Assembly (NCBI RefSeq): GCF_040195635.1
Contig: NZ_JBEFTX010000002.1
Location: 372,001-436,000, forward strand
From: Thermasporomyces sp040195635
GTDB lineage: Bacteria > Actinomycetota > Actinomycetes > Propionibacteriales > Actinopolymorphaceae
Direction of reading: 5' to 3'
Length of the DNA stretch: 64,000 nucleotides
Shown here: in pieces, positions 25,921 to 34,053 of the stretch
How positions within the stretch are numbered: the stretch's first letter is position 1
How the letters are laid out: every line of letters starts with the position of its first letter
Program-made: the position numbers and the translations under genes
Notes under the pieces: model-generated
What the model saw: the letters and a program-made list of their open reading frames with translations, nothing else
Database searches by the model: none
Told to the model about the DNA's origin: nothing

Positions 25921-25958
25921 GAGCGCCGCCGGGAACTGCTACGTCCCGGTCGGCGCTC
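25921..25958 (+). terminator. Hairpin after coiled-coil gene
   Basis: GAGCGCCGCCGGGA at 25921-25934 pairs with 25944-25958 with a single bulged base and a 9-nt loop, starting 10 bp after the stop codon. Confidence 0.7.
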
Positions 25959-26036
25959 GACCCGTTGCGTTCTTCGTGCGCGCTGTGGCGGCAACGGTCA
26001 CCCAGGTGGTCTGGCCATTGACGTCCTGGGCGTCGC

Positions 26037-26573
26037 CTAGGCGGCCCTCTCGGTCATCCGCGTCCGATGCCGGCGACGCCTGCGTACGGCTGGGAGACAG
26101 TCGTCCTCCGGATATTGTCCGTCGGAGTCGGCCTCCCGGCGCTCCGCGATCCCGTCGAAGGTGGGTCGTGGTAGCGGGAACCGCAGCCGGGAACGTACCC
26201 GGCTGAGCCGGCTGCCGGCGGACCCGTTGGCGTCCGGACCACGGTGCAACGATCGCGACCTCGGATAGTCACTGGCCGCGTGTGCGAGATAGGCCACCGC
26301 GACCGGTTGTGCCTCGCGATTGCGCTGGTCGCCGCGATAGACCCGGACGCGGACGGTGGCGACGATGTTGTGGGGTTCCTCTCCGTCTGAGCCGCCGTAG
26401 ACGTAGACCCTGCCGCCCGGGAGCCTGCCCTGGTGGTCGATGATCCACTGCTCCAGCAGGCTGCGGGCGATGGAACGAGGATCCCGGCTGAAGCTGTCAT
26501 CGCTGATGACACTGGACAGCCAACGGCCGTCGGGTGTGGTTGTCGCGATGTCGTACGTGTATCGCTCCCTCAT
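26037..26573 (-). CDS. Hypothetical protein
   Basis: 178 residues from the ATG at 26573. The N-terminal 75 residues look globular (YTYDIATTTPDGRWLSSVISDD; ARSLLEQWIIDHQGRLPGGRVYVYG). From about 95 on it is basic, Arg/Ser/Pro-rich and probably disordered (ends RRRRRHRTRMTERAA). No family recognised and no clear operon partner. The coding call rests on length, GC3 pattern and a plausible GAGGGG ribosome binding site. Confidence 0.6.
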   Translation of the reverse strand: MRERYTYDIATTTPDGRWLSSVISDDSFSRDPRSIARSLLEQWIIDHQGRLPGGRVYVYGGSDGEEPHNIVATVRVRVYRGDQRNREAQPVAVAYLAHAASDYPRSRSLHRGPDANGSAGSRLSRVRSRLRFPLPRPTFDGIAERREADSDGQYPEDDCLPAVRRRRRHRTRMTERAA

Positions 26574-26800
26574 GAGAACCCCCTCGAGTCGGGGTTGCGA
26601 ACGCAGGCAGCGCGCCGTTGGGAGCCGGTACGTTCGTACGCTCGGCCTTAAAGGATGACCAGCGAATGCCCGGTGAGTCAACGGTCTGACGCAATGGACG
26701 TCCGTGCGGCTCCCACCCGGAGACAAGATTCTCCGGCTTCGGCCCTTGCCAGCCGGAAATATGGCTGATGATCACCGCCTGGAAACCCAGAGCGAGCGTG

Positions 26801-27100
26801 CTACTGGCCGGCACGGCTCTCGGCGAGCCGGTTGATATCCCGGGCGAGGCTGACGTCCTTGGTCGTGATGCCACCCTCGGAGTGGGTGCTCAGCGTGAAC
26901 GTCACCGTGGTCCAGCGGATGTCGATGTCGGGGTGGTGGTCCTGCTGTTCGGCGGCCTGCGCGACGTCACTGACCAGCGCGACACCGGTGAGGAAGTCGG
27001 GTGCCGTGACGGCGCGGTGAAGAGCCCCGGCGCGCGCCTCCCATCCGGGGAGGTCGCGGAGGGCGTCGGTGATCTGGTCATCGCTCAGAAGTTCGGCCAT
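26801..27100 (-). CDS. phhB: Pterin-4a-carbinolamine dehydratase (4a-hydroxytetrahydrobiopterin dehydratase)
   Basis: 99 residues from the ATG at 27100 (MAELLSDDQITDAL) with a GGAAAGGG site. The PCD/DCoH fold is evident: DLPGWEARAGALHR, then EQQDHHPDIDIRWTTVTFTLSTHSEGGIT with the active-site HHP and the later His. It regenerates tetrahydropterin cofactors after aromatic hydroxylation, but in bacteria without such hydroxylases it may serve molybdopterin metabolism. No hydroxylase gene is nearby. Its upstream leader is an array of 17-18 bp repeats. Confidence 0.93.
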   Translation of the reverse strand: MAELLSDDQITDALRDLPGWEARAGALHRAVTAPDFLTGVALVSDVAQAAEQQDHHPDIDIRWTTVTFTLSTHSEGGITTKDVSLARDINRLAESRAGQ

Positions 27101-27140
27101 CGGTGCTGCCCTTTCCGCTCGAAGGGGCCCTAGGTACGAC

Positions 27141-27273
27141 GTACCCCATGGGAGGAGGGTGCCCCATGGGAGAAGGTGCCCCATGGGAGGAGGTGCCCCA
27201 TGGGAGGTGGGTGCCCCTGACACGAAGGTTTGTGCGATGAGGTTGCCCCTGACACGAACCTACGGGATGAGGG
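27141..27273. repeat. Tandem repeats in the leader/promoter of the pterin dehydratase gene
   Basis: Four units of GTGCCCCATGGGAGGAG (17-18 bp; starts 27141, 27159, 27176, 27193) are followed by two longer units that share TGCCCCTGACACGAA (starts 27211 and 27242, 31 bp apart). The array starts 41 bp upstream of the phhB ATG. There is no spacer variation of the CRISPR kind. Confidence 0.85.
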
Positions 27274-27304
27274 GCGCCCTCATCCAAACGGGCGAGCCCG
27301 GTCC

Positions 27305-28540
27305 TCAGCCAGCCGTCGCGGTGTCGGGATAGAGCAGGACCTCCTCGCCCGCCCATGCGGCCGGGTGCTGAGGCGAGTCCGATCCGGCGAGCGCGAGAAG
27401 TGGCGTGGGGTCCTTGCCCGCATCCACGCTCTGGCGGAGCGAGCCGCTTCCCCACAGCAGGTCGATGAAGTGCCGGTGTCCCGTCCCCCCAGCGCCGGCC
27501 GCGGTCGTCCTCCACCCGAACTCGCACGGGTAGAGCGTGCGCAGGGTGTGCAGCATCGCGAGGGCCGTGCGTACCGGGGCGAAGGTCGTCCGGTCGGTCA
27601 CGTGCAGCTGGACCCCGCGGACCGGTTGGCCGGCGTACTTGTGGAACGTCGGGGTGAACCACGCCTCACGGAACCGCACCCCGAAAAGCGCGGAGTCGTT
27701 GAGGGTTGCTGCCCACCGCCCGTCGACGTACGGCGCCCCGATCAGCTCGAACGGCCGCGTCGTCCCGCGCCCCTCGGACAGGTTGGTGCCCTCGAAGAGT
27801 CCGGTGCCGGGATAGGCGAGCGCGCTGTCCAGGGTGGGGATGTTGACCGACGGCATGACCCACGGCAGGCCGGTCTCGTCGGCGTGGAGCGACCGGTGCC
27901 AGCCCTCCATCGTGACGACGGAAAGGTCGGCCGGATGTCCGACCTCGGCCGGGATCGCGGTGACATTGAGGTGCCGGGCGAGTTCGCCGGCGGTGAGGCC
28001 GTGCCGGACGGGGATCGGCGCCCGACCCACGAAGCTCCCGTACGCCCGATCGAGCAGCGGGCCCTCGGCGGCGAGGCCACTCACCGGGTTCGGCCGGTCG
28101 AGTACGACGAAGCGGACGCCGAGCCGGGCCGAGGACGCGAGCAGGTCGTACATCGTCCAGACGTAGGTGTAGAACCGGGTCCCGATGTCCTGCAGGTCGA
28201 AGAGCAGCGTGTCGACCTCGGCGGCCGCCACGACGGCGTCGAGCCCCAGGCCGCTGGAACGGTACGTGTCGTGGAGCGGCAGCCCACTCACCGGATCATG
28301 GGTGTCCGGCTCGCTGTCGCCTGCCTGAGCGGTGCCGCGGAGGCCGTGCTCGGGACCGAAGAGCGCCACCAGGGGCACGCCGGCAGCGAGGAGCGCCGCG
28401 GCATCGGAGCTGAGGTCCGGCATCACGCCGGTGTAGTTGGTGACGAGACCCAGCCGGCGTCCTGGGCCCGCGAGTGTCGGGTCGGCGCTCAGGCGTTCGG
28501 CACCGGTCCTCGTGCGTAGGGGCGTCTCACGCTCGCTCAC
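27305..28540 (-). CDS. DUF1343 / NamZ-type exo-beta-N-acetylmuramidase
   Basis: 411 residues, GTG at 28540 with AGGAGGG 7 bp upstream. The DUF1343 hallmarks are LVTNYTGVMPD, LFGPEHGLRGTAQAG (catalytic-region EHG), DLQDIGTRFYTYVWTM, VLDRPNPVSG and GRGTTRPFELIGAP. Family members (GH171, NamZ) release MurNAc from muropeptides during wall recycling. No signal peptide is visible, so it may act on imported muropeptides in the cytosol. It lies downstream of phhB's leader and is not closely coupled to its neighbours. Confidence 0.9.
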   Translation of the reverse strand: MSERETPLRTRTGAERLSADPTLAGPGRRLGLVTNYTGVMPDLSSDAAALLAAGVPLVALFGPEHGLRGTAQAGDSEPDTHDPVSGLPLHDTYRSSGLGLDAVVAAAEVDTLLFDLQDIGTRFYTYVWTMYDLLASSARLGVRFVVLDRPNPVSGLAAEGPLLDRAYGSFVGRAPIPVRHGLTAGELARHLNVTAIPAEVGHPADLSVVTMEGWHRSLHADETGLPWVMPSVNIPTLDSALAYPGTGLFEGTNLSEGRGTTRPFELIGAPYVDGRWAATLNDSALFGVRFREAWFTPTFHKYAGQPVRGVQLHVTDRTTFAPVRTALAMLHTLRTLYPCEFGWRTTAAGAGGTGHRHFIDLLWGSGSLRQSVDAGKDPTPLLALAGSDSPQHPAAWAGEEVLLYPDTATAG

Positions 28541-28610
28541 GTGCCGGCCCTCCTGCCTGCCGTCGCCCCGTGATCACCGGTTGGTGGCGGCCGGCGACGG
28601 GCACGGCCGG

Positions 28611-28699
28611 TTTCTCACCGGTGCCGCGCAGTGGGCGCCGGGTCACCAGGCGGTCTCCGTGTGGTGGCCAGGCCCACCACCTGGAGACACGGTGAGAAA
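28611..28699. repeat. Nested inverted repeats between namZ and sdhB
   Basis: Outer arms TTTCTCACCG (28611-28620) and CGGTGAGAAA (28690-28699) are perfect 10-bp complements. Inside them, GTCTCC (28653-28658) pairs with 28683-28688, and GTGGTGG (28661-28667) with 28674-28680 around a 6-nt loop. It could terminate sdhB transcription or form a structured leader for namZ, whose start is 70 bp away. Confidence 0.55.
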
Positions 28700-28764
28700 T
28701 TACCCGTGGTCGTCATGGATCGTCAATTAACCACGTGGCCGGGTGAAGGCATCGGGGGGGCGGC

Positions 28765-29529
28765 TCAGACCTCCGTGCGCTGGTCGCGGCGGAGGATCTT
28801 CGAACCGAGCCACACCAGCGGGTCGTACTTCCGGTCGGCCACGCGCTCCTTCATCGGGATGATCGCGTTGTCGGTGATCTTGATGTGCTCGGGGCACACC
28901 TCGGTGCAGCATTTGGTGATGTTGCACATGCCGAGCCCGGCGGCGGCCTGCGAGAGCTCCCGGCGGTCATTGGTGTCGAGCGGGTGCATGTCGAGCTCGG
29001 CGTACCGCAGGAAAAACCTCGGCCCCGCGAACGCCTCCTTGTTGTCGTCGTGGTCGCGGATCACGTGACAGGTGTCCTGGCACAGGAAGCACTCGATGCA
29101 CTTGCGGAACTCCTGCCCGCGTTCGACATCGACCTGCATCATCCGGCGCTTGCCGTCGGCGTCGGGCGGCTGCGGCGCGAACGCCGGGACCTCCTTCGCC
29201 TTCTCATAGTTGTACGAGACGTCGGTGACGAGGTCCTTCACGATCGGGAACGTCCGCATCGGCGTGACCGTGATCGTCTCGTCCTGCGCGTACTCCGACA
29301 GCCGTGTCATGCACATGAGCCGAGGCCGGCCGTTGATCTCGGCGCTGCACGAACCGCACTTGCCGGCCTTGCAGTTCCAGCGCACCGCGAGGTCACCCGC
29401 CTGCGTCGCCTGCAACCGATGGATGGCGTCGAGGACGACCTCGCCCTCCTCGACCGTCACCGTGAAGTCCTGCAGCGCACCGCCGTCGAGATCGCCGCGC
29501 CAAATCTTCATCGACAGGTCGTAGCCCAT
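28765..29529 (-). CDS. sdhB: Succinate dehydrogenase/fumarate reductase iron-sulfur subunit
   Basis: 254 residues from the ATG at 29529. The 2Fe-2S ligands lie in RWNCKAGKCGSCSAEING...LMC. The 4Fe-4S and 3Fe-4S ligands lie in FRKCIECFLCQDTCHVIRDH and GMCNITKCCTEVCPEHIKI. It passes electrons from the flavoprotein to the membrane quinone site. Last gene of sdhC-A-B. The short form and the neighbouring single large anchor match the Sdh1 type of mycobacteria. Confidence 0.97.
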   Translation of the reverse strand: MGYDLSMKIWRGDLDGGALQDFTVTVEEGEVVLDAIHRLQATQAGDLAVRWNCKAGKCGSCSAEINGRPRLMCMTRLSEYAQDETITVTPMRTFPIVKDLVTDVSYNYEKAKEVPAFAPQPPDADGKRRMMQVDVERGQEFRKCIECFLCQDTCHVIRDHDDNKEAFAGPRFFLRYAELDMHPLDTNDRRELSQAAAGLGMCNITKCCTEVCPEHIKITDNAIIPMKERVADRKYDPLVWLGSKILRRDQRTEV

Positions 29530-29561
29530 CTCGTCTCCTCGGTCCTTCGTCCTCGTTGCGG

Positions 29562-31376
29562 CTAGCTCTGGGCGAACAGCGTGTTCAGGTCGTCGGGCAT
29601 CGCGGTCAGCGGTTGGATGGCCAGGTCGATCGCTCCGGCGCGTTCGCGCAGAACGATGTTCTTGGTTCCCCACTCGTCGTCGGTCATCGGGTAGTCGTCG
29701 CGGGTGTGACCGCCCCGGCTCTCGGTCCGGGTGAGGGCCGCACGGGCGATGCACTCCGAGACCCACAACATGTTCTGCAGGTCGAGCGCGAGATGCCATC
29801 CAGGGTTGTACTTCCGGTCACCGGCCACCGTGAGGTGGTCGGCGCGCTCGGCAAGCTTCTCGATCTCGAGCAGGGCCTGTTCCAACTCGTCGGCCTTGCG
29901 GATGATGCCGACCAGGGAGTGCATGACGTCCTGGAGCTCGCGTTGGACGTCGTACGGGTTCTCGCCGCCCGCGTCGGCGAAGGGCGTCAAGGCGGCGTTG
30001 ACGGCCGCCTGGACCGCGGCGGAGTCCACCGCCGGCCGTGCCGTGCGGACCTTCACCGCGTGGTACGCGGCGTTGAGACCGGCCCGGCGCCCGAACACCA
30101 GCAGGTCCGACAACGAGTTGCCGCCAAGGCGGTTGGAGCCGTGCATACCACCGGAGCACTCGCCGGCGGCGTAGAGGCCCTCCACCGCCGACTCGCCGCT
30201 GTCGGCGTCGACCTCGATGCCGCCCATGACGTAGTGGCAGGTGGGGCCGATCTCCATCGGCTCCTTGGTGATGTCGACGTCGGCCAGTTCCTTGAACTGG
30301 TGGTACATCGACGGCAGCCGCCGCCTGATGAACTCCGGGTCACGCCGCGACGCGATGTCGAGGTAGACACCGCCGTGCGGGGTGCCGCGTCCTGCCTTCA
30401 CCTCGGCGTTGATCGCGCGCGCGACCTCGTCGCGGGGAAGCAGTTCCGGTGGTCGGCGGTTGTTGGTCTTGTCGGTGTACCAGCCGTCGGCCTCCTCGAT
30501 CGTGTCGGCCGTCTCGGCTTTGAAGAACTCCGGGATGTAGTCGAACATGAAGCGCCGACCCTCGGAGTTCTTCAGGATGCCGCCGTCGCCGCGGACCGAC
30601 TCGGTAACCAGCAGCCCGCGCACCGACAGTGGCCACACCATGCCGGTCGGGTGGAACTGGACGAACTCCATGTTGATCAGGCTCGCGCCAGCGCGCAACG
30701 CCAGCGCGTGCCCGTCGCCGGTGTACTCCCAGGAGTTCGACGTGACCTTGAACGACTTGCCGATCCCACCCGTGGCCAGCACGACCGACGGCGCCTCGAA
30801 GAGGACGAAGTTGCCGCTGTCGCGCCAGTAGCCGAGCGCACCGGCCACCTTGTCGCCGTCCTTGAGAATGTCCGTGACCGTGCATTCCATGAAGACGTCG
30901 ATGCCGAGCGCGACCGCCCGTTGCTGCAGCGTACGGATCATCTCCAGGCCGGTGCGGTCACCCACGTGCGCCAACCGGGCGTACCGGTGACCACCGAAGT
31001 CGCGCTGCGAGATCAGCCCATCCGCGGTGCGGTCGAAGAGCGCGCCCCACTCCTCGAGCTCGAGCACCCGGTCGGGCGCCTCCTGGGCATGCAGCTGGGC
31101 CATCCGCCAGTTGTTGAGCATCTTCCCGCCACGCATGGTGTCGCGGAAGTGCACCTTCCAGTTGTCCTCGGGATAGAGGTTGCCCAAGGCGGCGGCGGCA
31201 CCGCCCTCGGCCATGACGGTGTGGGCCTTGCCCAGCAGGGACTTGCAGACGATCGCCGTGCGTGCCCCCGCGTCGTGGGCGGCGATCGCCGCGCGCAGGC
31301 CGGCGCCGCCGGCGCCGACGACGATGACGTCGTAGGAATGCCGTTCGTCAACTGTGTCTGGAGAGTTGGCGCTCAT
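29562..31376 (-). CDS. sdhA: Succinate dehydrogenase flavoprotein subunit
   Basis: 604 residues from the ATG at 31376 with GAGGGA upstream. The FAD-binding dinucleotide fold is at about 15-45 (YDVIVVGAGGAGLRAAIAAHDAG). The flavin-linking region includes KAHTVMAEGGAAAA. The dicarboxylate-site residues are in FVQFHPTGM and in RGTPHGGVYLDI, and GGIEVD...GLYAAGECSGGMHGSNRLGGNSL follows in pieces. Oxidises succinate to fumarate. Middle gene of the operon, with 32 bp to sdhB and 29 bp from sdhC. Confidence 0.97.
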   Translation of the reverse strand: MSANSPDTVDERHSYDVIVVGAGGAGLRAAIAAHDAGARTAIVCKSLLGKAHTVMAEGGAAAALGNLYPEDNWKVHFRDTMRGGKMLNNWRMAQLHAQEAPDRVLELEEWGALFDRTADGLISQRDFGGHRYARLAHVGDRTGLEMIRTLQQRAVALGIDVFMECTVTDILKDGDKVAGALGYWRDSGNFVLFEAPSVVLATGGIGKSFKVTSNSWEYTGDGHALALRAGASLINMEFVQFHPTGMVWPLSVRGLLVTESVRGDGGILKNSEGRRFMFDYIPEFFKAETADTIEEADGWYTDKTNNRRPPELLPRDEVARAINAEVKAGRGTPHGGVYLDIASRRDPEFIRRRLPSMYHQFKELADVDITKEPMEIGPTCHYVMGGIEVDADSGESAVEGLYAAGECSGGMHGSNRLGGNSLSDLLVFGRRAGLNAAYHAVKVRTARPAVDSAAVQAAVNAALTPFADAGGENPYDVQRELQDVMHSLVGIIRKADELEQALLEIEKLAERADHLTVAGDRKYNPGWHLALDLQNMLWVSECIARAALTRTESRGGHTRDDYPMTDDEWGTKNIVLRERAGAIDLAIQPLTAMPDDLNTLFAQS

Positions 31377-31405
31377 CGATGGTCCCTCAGGTCTTGGCGA
31401 GGCGT

Positions 31406-32206
31406 TCAGTTGTAGAAGCGGAAGTCGGTGATCCAGCCCGCCGACACGGCCATGATGTAGGCGTCGGTGCCGATGACCGTGACCAGCGAGATCATCGCGT
31501 ACTGGCCGTGCCGGGTGTTGAGCTTGGACACGAAGGTCCAGTAGCGGTAGCGCCACGGATGCTTGGAGAAGCTTCGCAGCCGCCCTCCGACGATGTGGCG
31601 GCACGCGTGGCAGGACAACGTGTAGGCCCACAGCATCGCGAGGTTGATCCAGATGATGAGGGTGCCGAGGCCGATGCCGATCCCACCGTCCTTGCCGTTC
31701 AGTGCGAGCACGGCGTCGTAGACGTTGATCAGGCCGAAAACGAGTGCGCCGTAGAAGAAGTAGCGGTGGAGGTTGAGCAGGATCAGCGGGAACCGCGACT
31801 CACCGGTGTACTTCTTGTGTGGTTCGGGAACCGCGCACGCCGCCGGGGCGAAGAAGAGTGAACGGTAACCAGCCTTGCGGTAGTAGTAGCAGGTGCCCCG
31901 GAAGCCCGCGAGGATCACGAAGGTGATGACCGCGATCGGGATGAACGGCGGCATTGCTGGCAGCGGAGTCCCGAAGTGGCTCGACCCTGGCACACACGCC
32001 GAGCTGATGCACGGCGAGTAGATCGGCGTGAGGTAGTGCTCCTCGCCGGCCCAGTAGTACTTGTTCATGAAGATCCGCGCCGTCGCGTAGACGATGAAGA
32101 AGAGCAGTACGGCACCGGTGGTCAGCGGGCCCCACCACCACTTGTCACGGCGGAGCGTCCGCTCCGTGATGCGTGCGCGTTCGGGCCCCAGCACTCCCGT
32201 GGCCAT
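31406..32206 (-). CDS. sdhC: Succinate dehydrogenase membrane anchor (Sdh1-type, Rv0249c-like)
   Basis: 266 residues from the ATG at 32206 with GGAAGGGG upstream. Five membrane segments can be traced (LTTGAVLLFFIVYATARIF; PFIPIAVITFVILAGF; a central pair; the last TVIGTDAYIMAVSAGW). His residues in LNLHRYFFYG, SCHACRHIVG and HPWRYRYW are candidate haem ligands. A single large anchor replaces separate SdhC/SdhD, as in mycobacterial Sdh1. First gene of the operon, so its promoter is in the 363-bp spacer upstream. Confidence 0.9.
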   Translation of the reverse strand: MATGVLGPERARITERTLRRDKWWWGPLTTGAVLLFFIVYATARIFMNKYYWAGEEHYLTPIYSPCISSACVPGSSHFGTPLPAMPPFIPIAVITFVILAGFRGTCYYYRKAGYRSLFFAPAACAVPEPHKKYTGESRFPLILLNLHRYFFYGALVFGLINVYDAVLALNGKDGGIGIGLGTLIIWINLAMLWAYTLSCHACRHIVGGRLRSFSKHPWRYRYWTFVSKLNTRHGQYAMISLVTVIGTDAYIMAVSAGWITDFRFYN

Positions 32207-32569
32207 CTCGCCCCTTCCTCTCCAGGTGTCCTCGGCCGGCCAATCTCGTGGCCGGACGGCCGCGACCTTCGGGTCTGGAGTCTGCCGCATGGCCTGCCGG
32301 CTGCCGCCCGTGGGTGATCGGTGAAGATCATCGCGCTGGGCTCGTGCCGGCGTACTCCCGGTCAGCCTCCGCAACGCATCGTGCACCTTCTCGGCCCCGA
32401 ACGGTGGAACCTGCAGTCCGCATCACATGTGGCATCGGACACACTGTCGCGCGACGACCGGCCCGACGACGCCGGCGTGCGGGCGGTTTCATGATCACCG
32501 GAACCTGCCGGCCGGAGCTCACCGGCTTGGGCATGGGGCACTTGTTCCGGCGCGAAGCGGGCGTCGGAC
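32207..32569. other. 363-bp divergent spacer upstream of sdhC and the NUDIX-APH gene
   Basis: No credible gene. It must hold the promoters for sdhCAB (-) and the fusion gene (+). The only structure seen is a partial TTTCATGATCACCGG at 32488-32502, which resembles an arm of the TGATCAC repeat family found at 44.4 kb. No clear promoter boxes were recognised. Confidence 0.4.
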
Positions 32570-33778
32570 ATGATGGACGGGATGGCGGATACCTCGCACC
32601 AGGTGGTTGTCGCGGCGGCGGTCCTGCGTACGGGCTGCCTGCTCGCAGCACGGCGGCGTACCCCCGCGCGGTTGGCCGGCGCCTGGGAGCTCCCTGGAGG
32701 CAAGGTCGAGCCGGGGGAAACCGACGCGGCCGCCCTCGTGCGCGAGTGCCGCGAGGAGCTCGGCGCGGAGATCGATGTGATCGAACGCATGGAGCCCGCG
32801 GTCACGCTGGAGTCCGGCTGGGTCCTGCGCGGCCACGTCGTCCGCCTCGCCGCCGGATCATCCGAACCCGTACCCGGGGCCGAGCACGACGCGATCCGCT
32901 GGCTGATGCCCGAGGAACTCGACGACGTGGCCTGGCTCGATGCCGACCGGCCACTGGTCGACGCGCTGCGAGAGCGCCTCCTGGACGGCGAACCGCTGCC
33001 GGGCGGTGGGGTCGGCGGTGCTGTGCGGATCGGGCCGACCGTACGCCGGCCCGCCGGGCCATGGACCCCGACCATCGCGGAGCTGCTCGATCACCTGCGG
33101 GCACATGGCGTTCCCTGCGTGCCTCGCCCGTTGGGCGTCGACGCGCGCGGCCGCGAGGTGCTGTCGTACATCCCGGGGGAGACGGTCGCGGGTGGCGACG
33201 GCAGTGTTCCCGGATGGGCACGCGGCGACGACGTGATCGGCGCGGTGGGTAGGTGGTTGCGCCGCTACCACGAGGCGGCGCGGTCGTTCCGGCCCGCCGA
33301 TCCGCGGTGGCGGCTGGCGGGTGGCGACGCTGAGGAGCTGGCGCCGGACCGGGTGGTATGTCACAACGACATCGCGCCGGCGAACATCGTCGTCGAGCGT
33401 GACGTCACGACCGGACGGGTGGAGCTCGCCGGTGTCCTCGACTGGGATGTCGCTGGGCCGGGGCGGGCGATCGACGATCTCGCCTTCGCGGCGTGGAACC
33501 TCGTGCCCCTGCACGCCGAGCTCGCGGCAGTCGAGGCGGCCCGCCGGCTGTGGGTACTCGCCGAGGCGTACGGCGGGATCGATCCGTACGAGCTGCTCGC
33601 GGCTGTACCCGTCCGCCTGGGCACGTCGATCGACCGGATCCAGGCGGGTGCGGCCCGGGGCGACGCCGGGATGCGACGGCTGCTCGCGGCCGGTGTGGTG
33701 ACGAGGGTCGAGACCGCACGGGCACGGCTGACCGAACGCCTCCCGCAGGTCGACCGCGCGCTCGCCCGCGAGTCCTGA
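32570..33778 (+). CDS. NUDIX hydrolase fused to an aminoglycoside phosphotransferase-like kinase
   Basis: 402 residues; ATG at 32570, with in-frame ATGs at 32573 and 32582. Residues about 10-140 form a MutT-like NUDIX domain with a complete box at 44-66 (G-x5-E at GKVEPGE, then RECREELG). A glycine linker (LPGGGVGG, about 143-150) leads to a second domain with the APH/choline-kinase catalytic loop VCHNDIAPANIVV (Asp267, Asn272) and the metal-binding VLDWDVAGPG (Asp291/293). APH's N-terminal nucleotide lobe looks short. Possible roles are removal and salvage of a damaged nucleotide or sugar, or resistance. Not in an operon with either neighbour. Confidence 0.88.
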   Translation: MMDGMADTSHQVVVAAAVLRTGCLLAARRRTPARLAGAWELPGGKVEPGETDAAALVRECREELGAEIDVIERMEPAVTLESGWVLRGHVVRLAAGSSEPVPGAEHDAIRWLMPEELDDVAWLDADRPLVDALRERLLDGEPLPGGGVGGAVRIGPTVRRPAGPWTPTIAELLDHLRAHGVPCVPRPLGVDARGREVLSYIPGETVAGGDGSVPGWARGDDVIGAVGRWLRRYHEAARSFRPADPRWRLAGGDAEELAPDRVVCHNDIAPANIVVERDVTTGRVELAGVLDWDVAGPGRAIDDLAFAAWNLVPLHAELAAVEAARRLWVLAEAYGGIDPYELLAAVPVRLGTSIDRIQAGAARGDAGMRRLLAAGVVTRVETARARLTERLPQVDRALARES

Positions 33779-33999
33779 GCCGAGTTCGACCAGTCGGGAT
33801 CCTGTCCTTGCACATCGTGCTGGCACGTCATACCGGCACAACGCGTGGTGGCGGTGTGCACGCCCGCCGGACTGGCGGGAAGCGGACAAGGGTGCTTGTC
33901 GCCGTGATCGCCACACAGTACGTTCCCGGCGCATGACGTCCTGAACACTTCCATACATGCCGTGACTAGACCCCACTTCTGGTTGGTCGCGGGGCAGCA

Positions 34000-34053
34000 A
34001 TGGTGAATCCACCCGACATGTGGCAGCTCCACTTCGAGGAGTTCTTTAGATGA
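34000..34053 (+). CDS. Possible 17-residue leader peptide coupled to the GxGYxYP gene
   Basis: ATG at 34000 with GGGGCAGC upstream, encoding MVNPPDMWQLHFEEFFR, then TGA at 34051-34053 that overlaps the ATG of the next gene (ATGA). The downstream gene's own ribosome binding site (GAGGAG, 34035-34040) lies inside the short frame. The overlap suggests translational coupling. Too short to be certain. Confidence 0.35.
   Translation: MVNPPDMWQLHFEEFFR

Noticed and set aside
27141..27273. Possible CRISPR array
   Set aside because: Units are 17-18 bp placed directly end to end without unique spacers, and no cas genes are nearby. It is a simple tandem repeat.
29556..31415. A 619-codon plus-strand frame opposite sdhA
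   Set aside because: It is the antisense shadow of sdhA, with no domain and no ribosome binding site. The sdhA flavin motifs leave no doubt about the coding strand.
32328..32651. Minus-strand frame in the sdhC/NUDIX-APH spacer
   Set aside because: Overlaps the NUDIX start region antisense, has composition of a shadow frame and no recognised domain or ribosome binding site.
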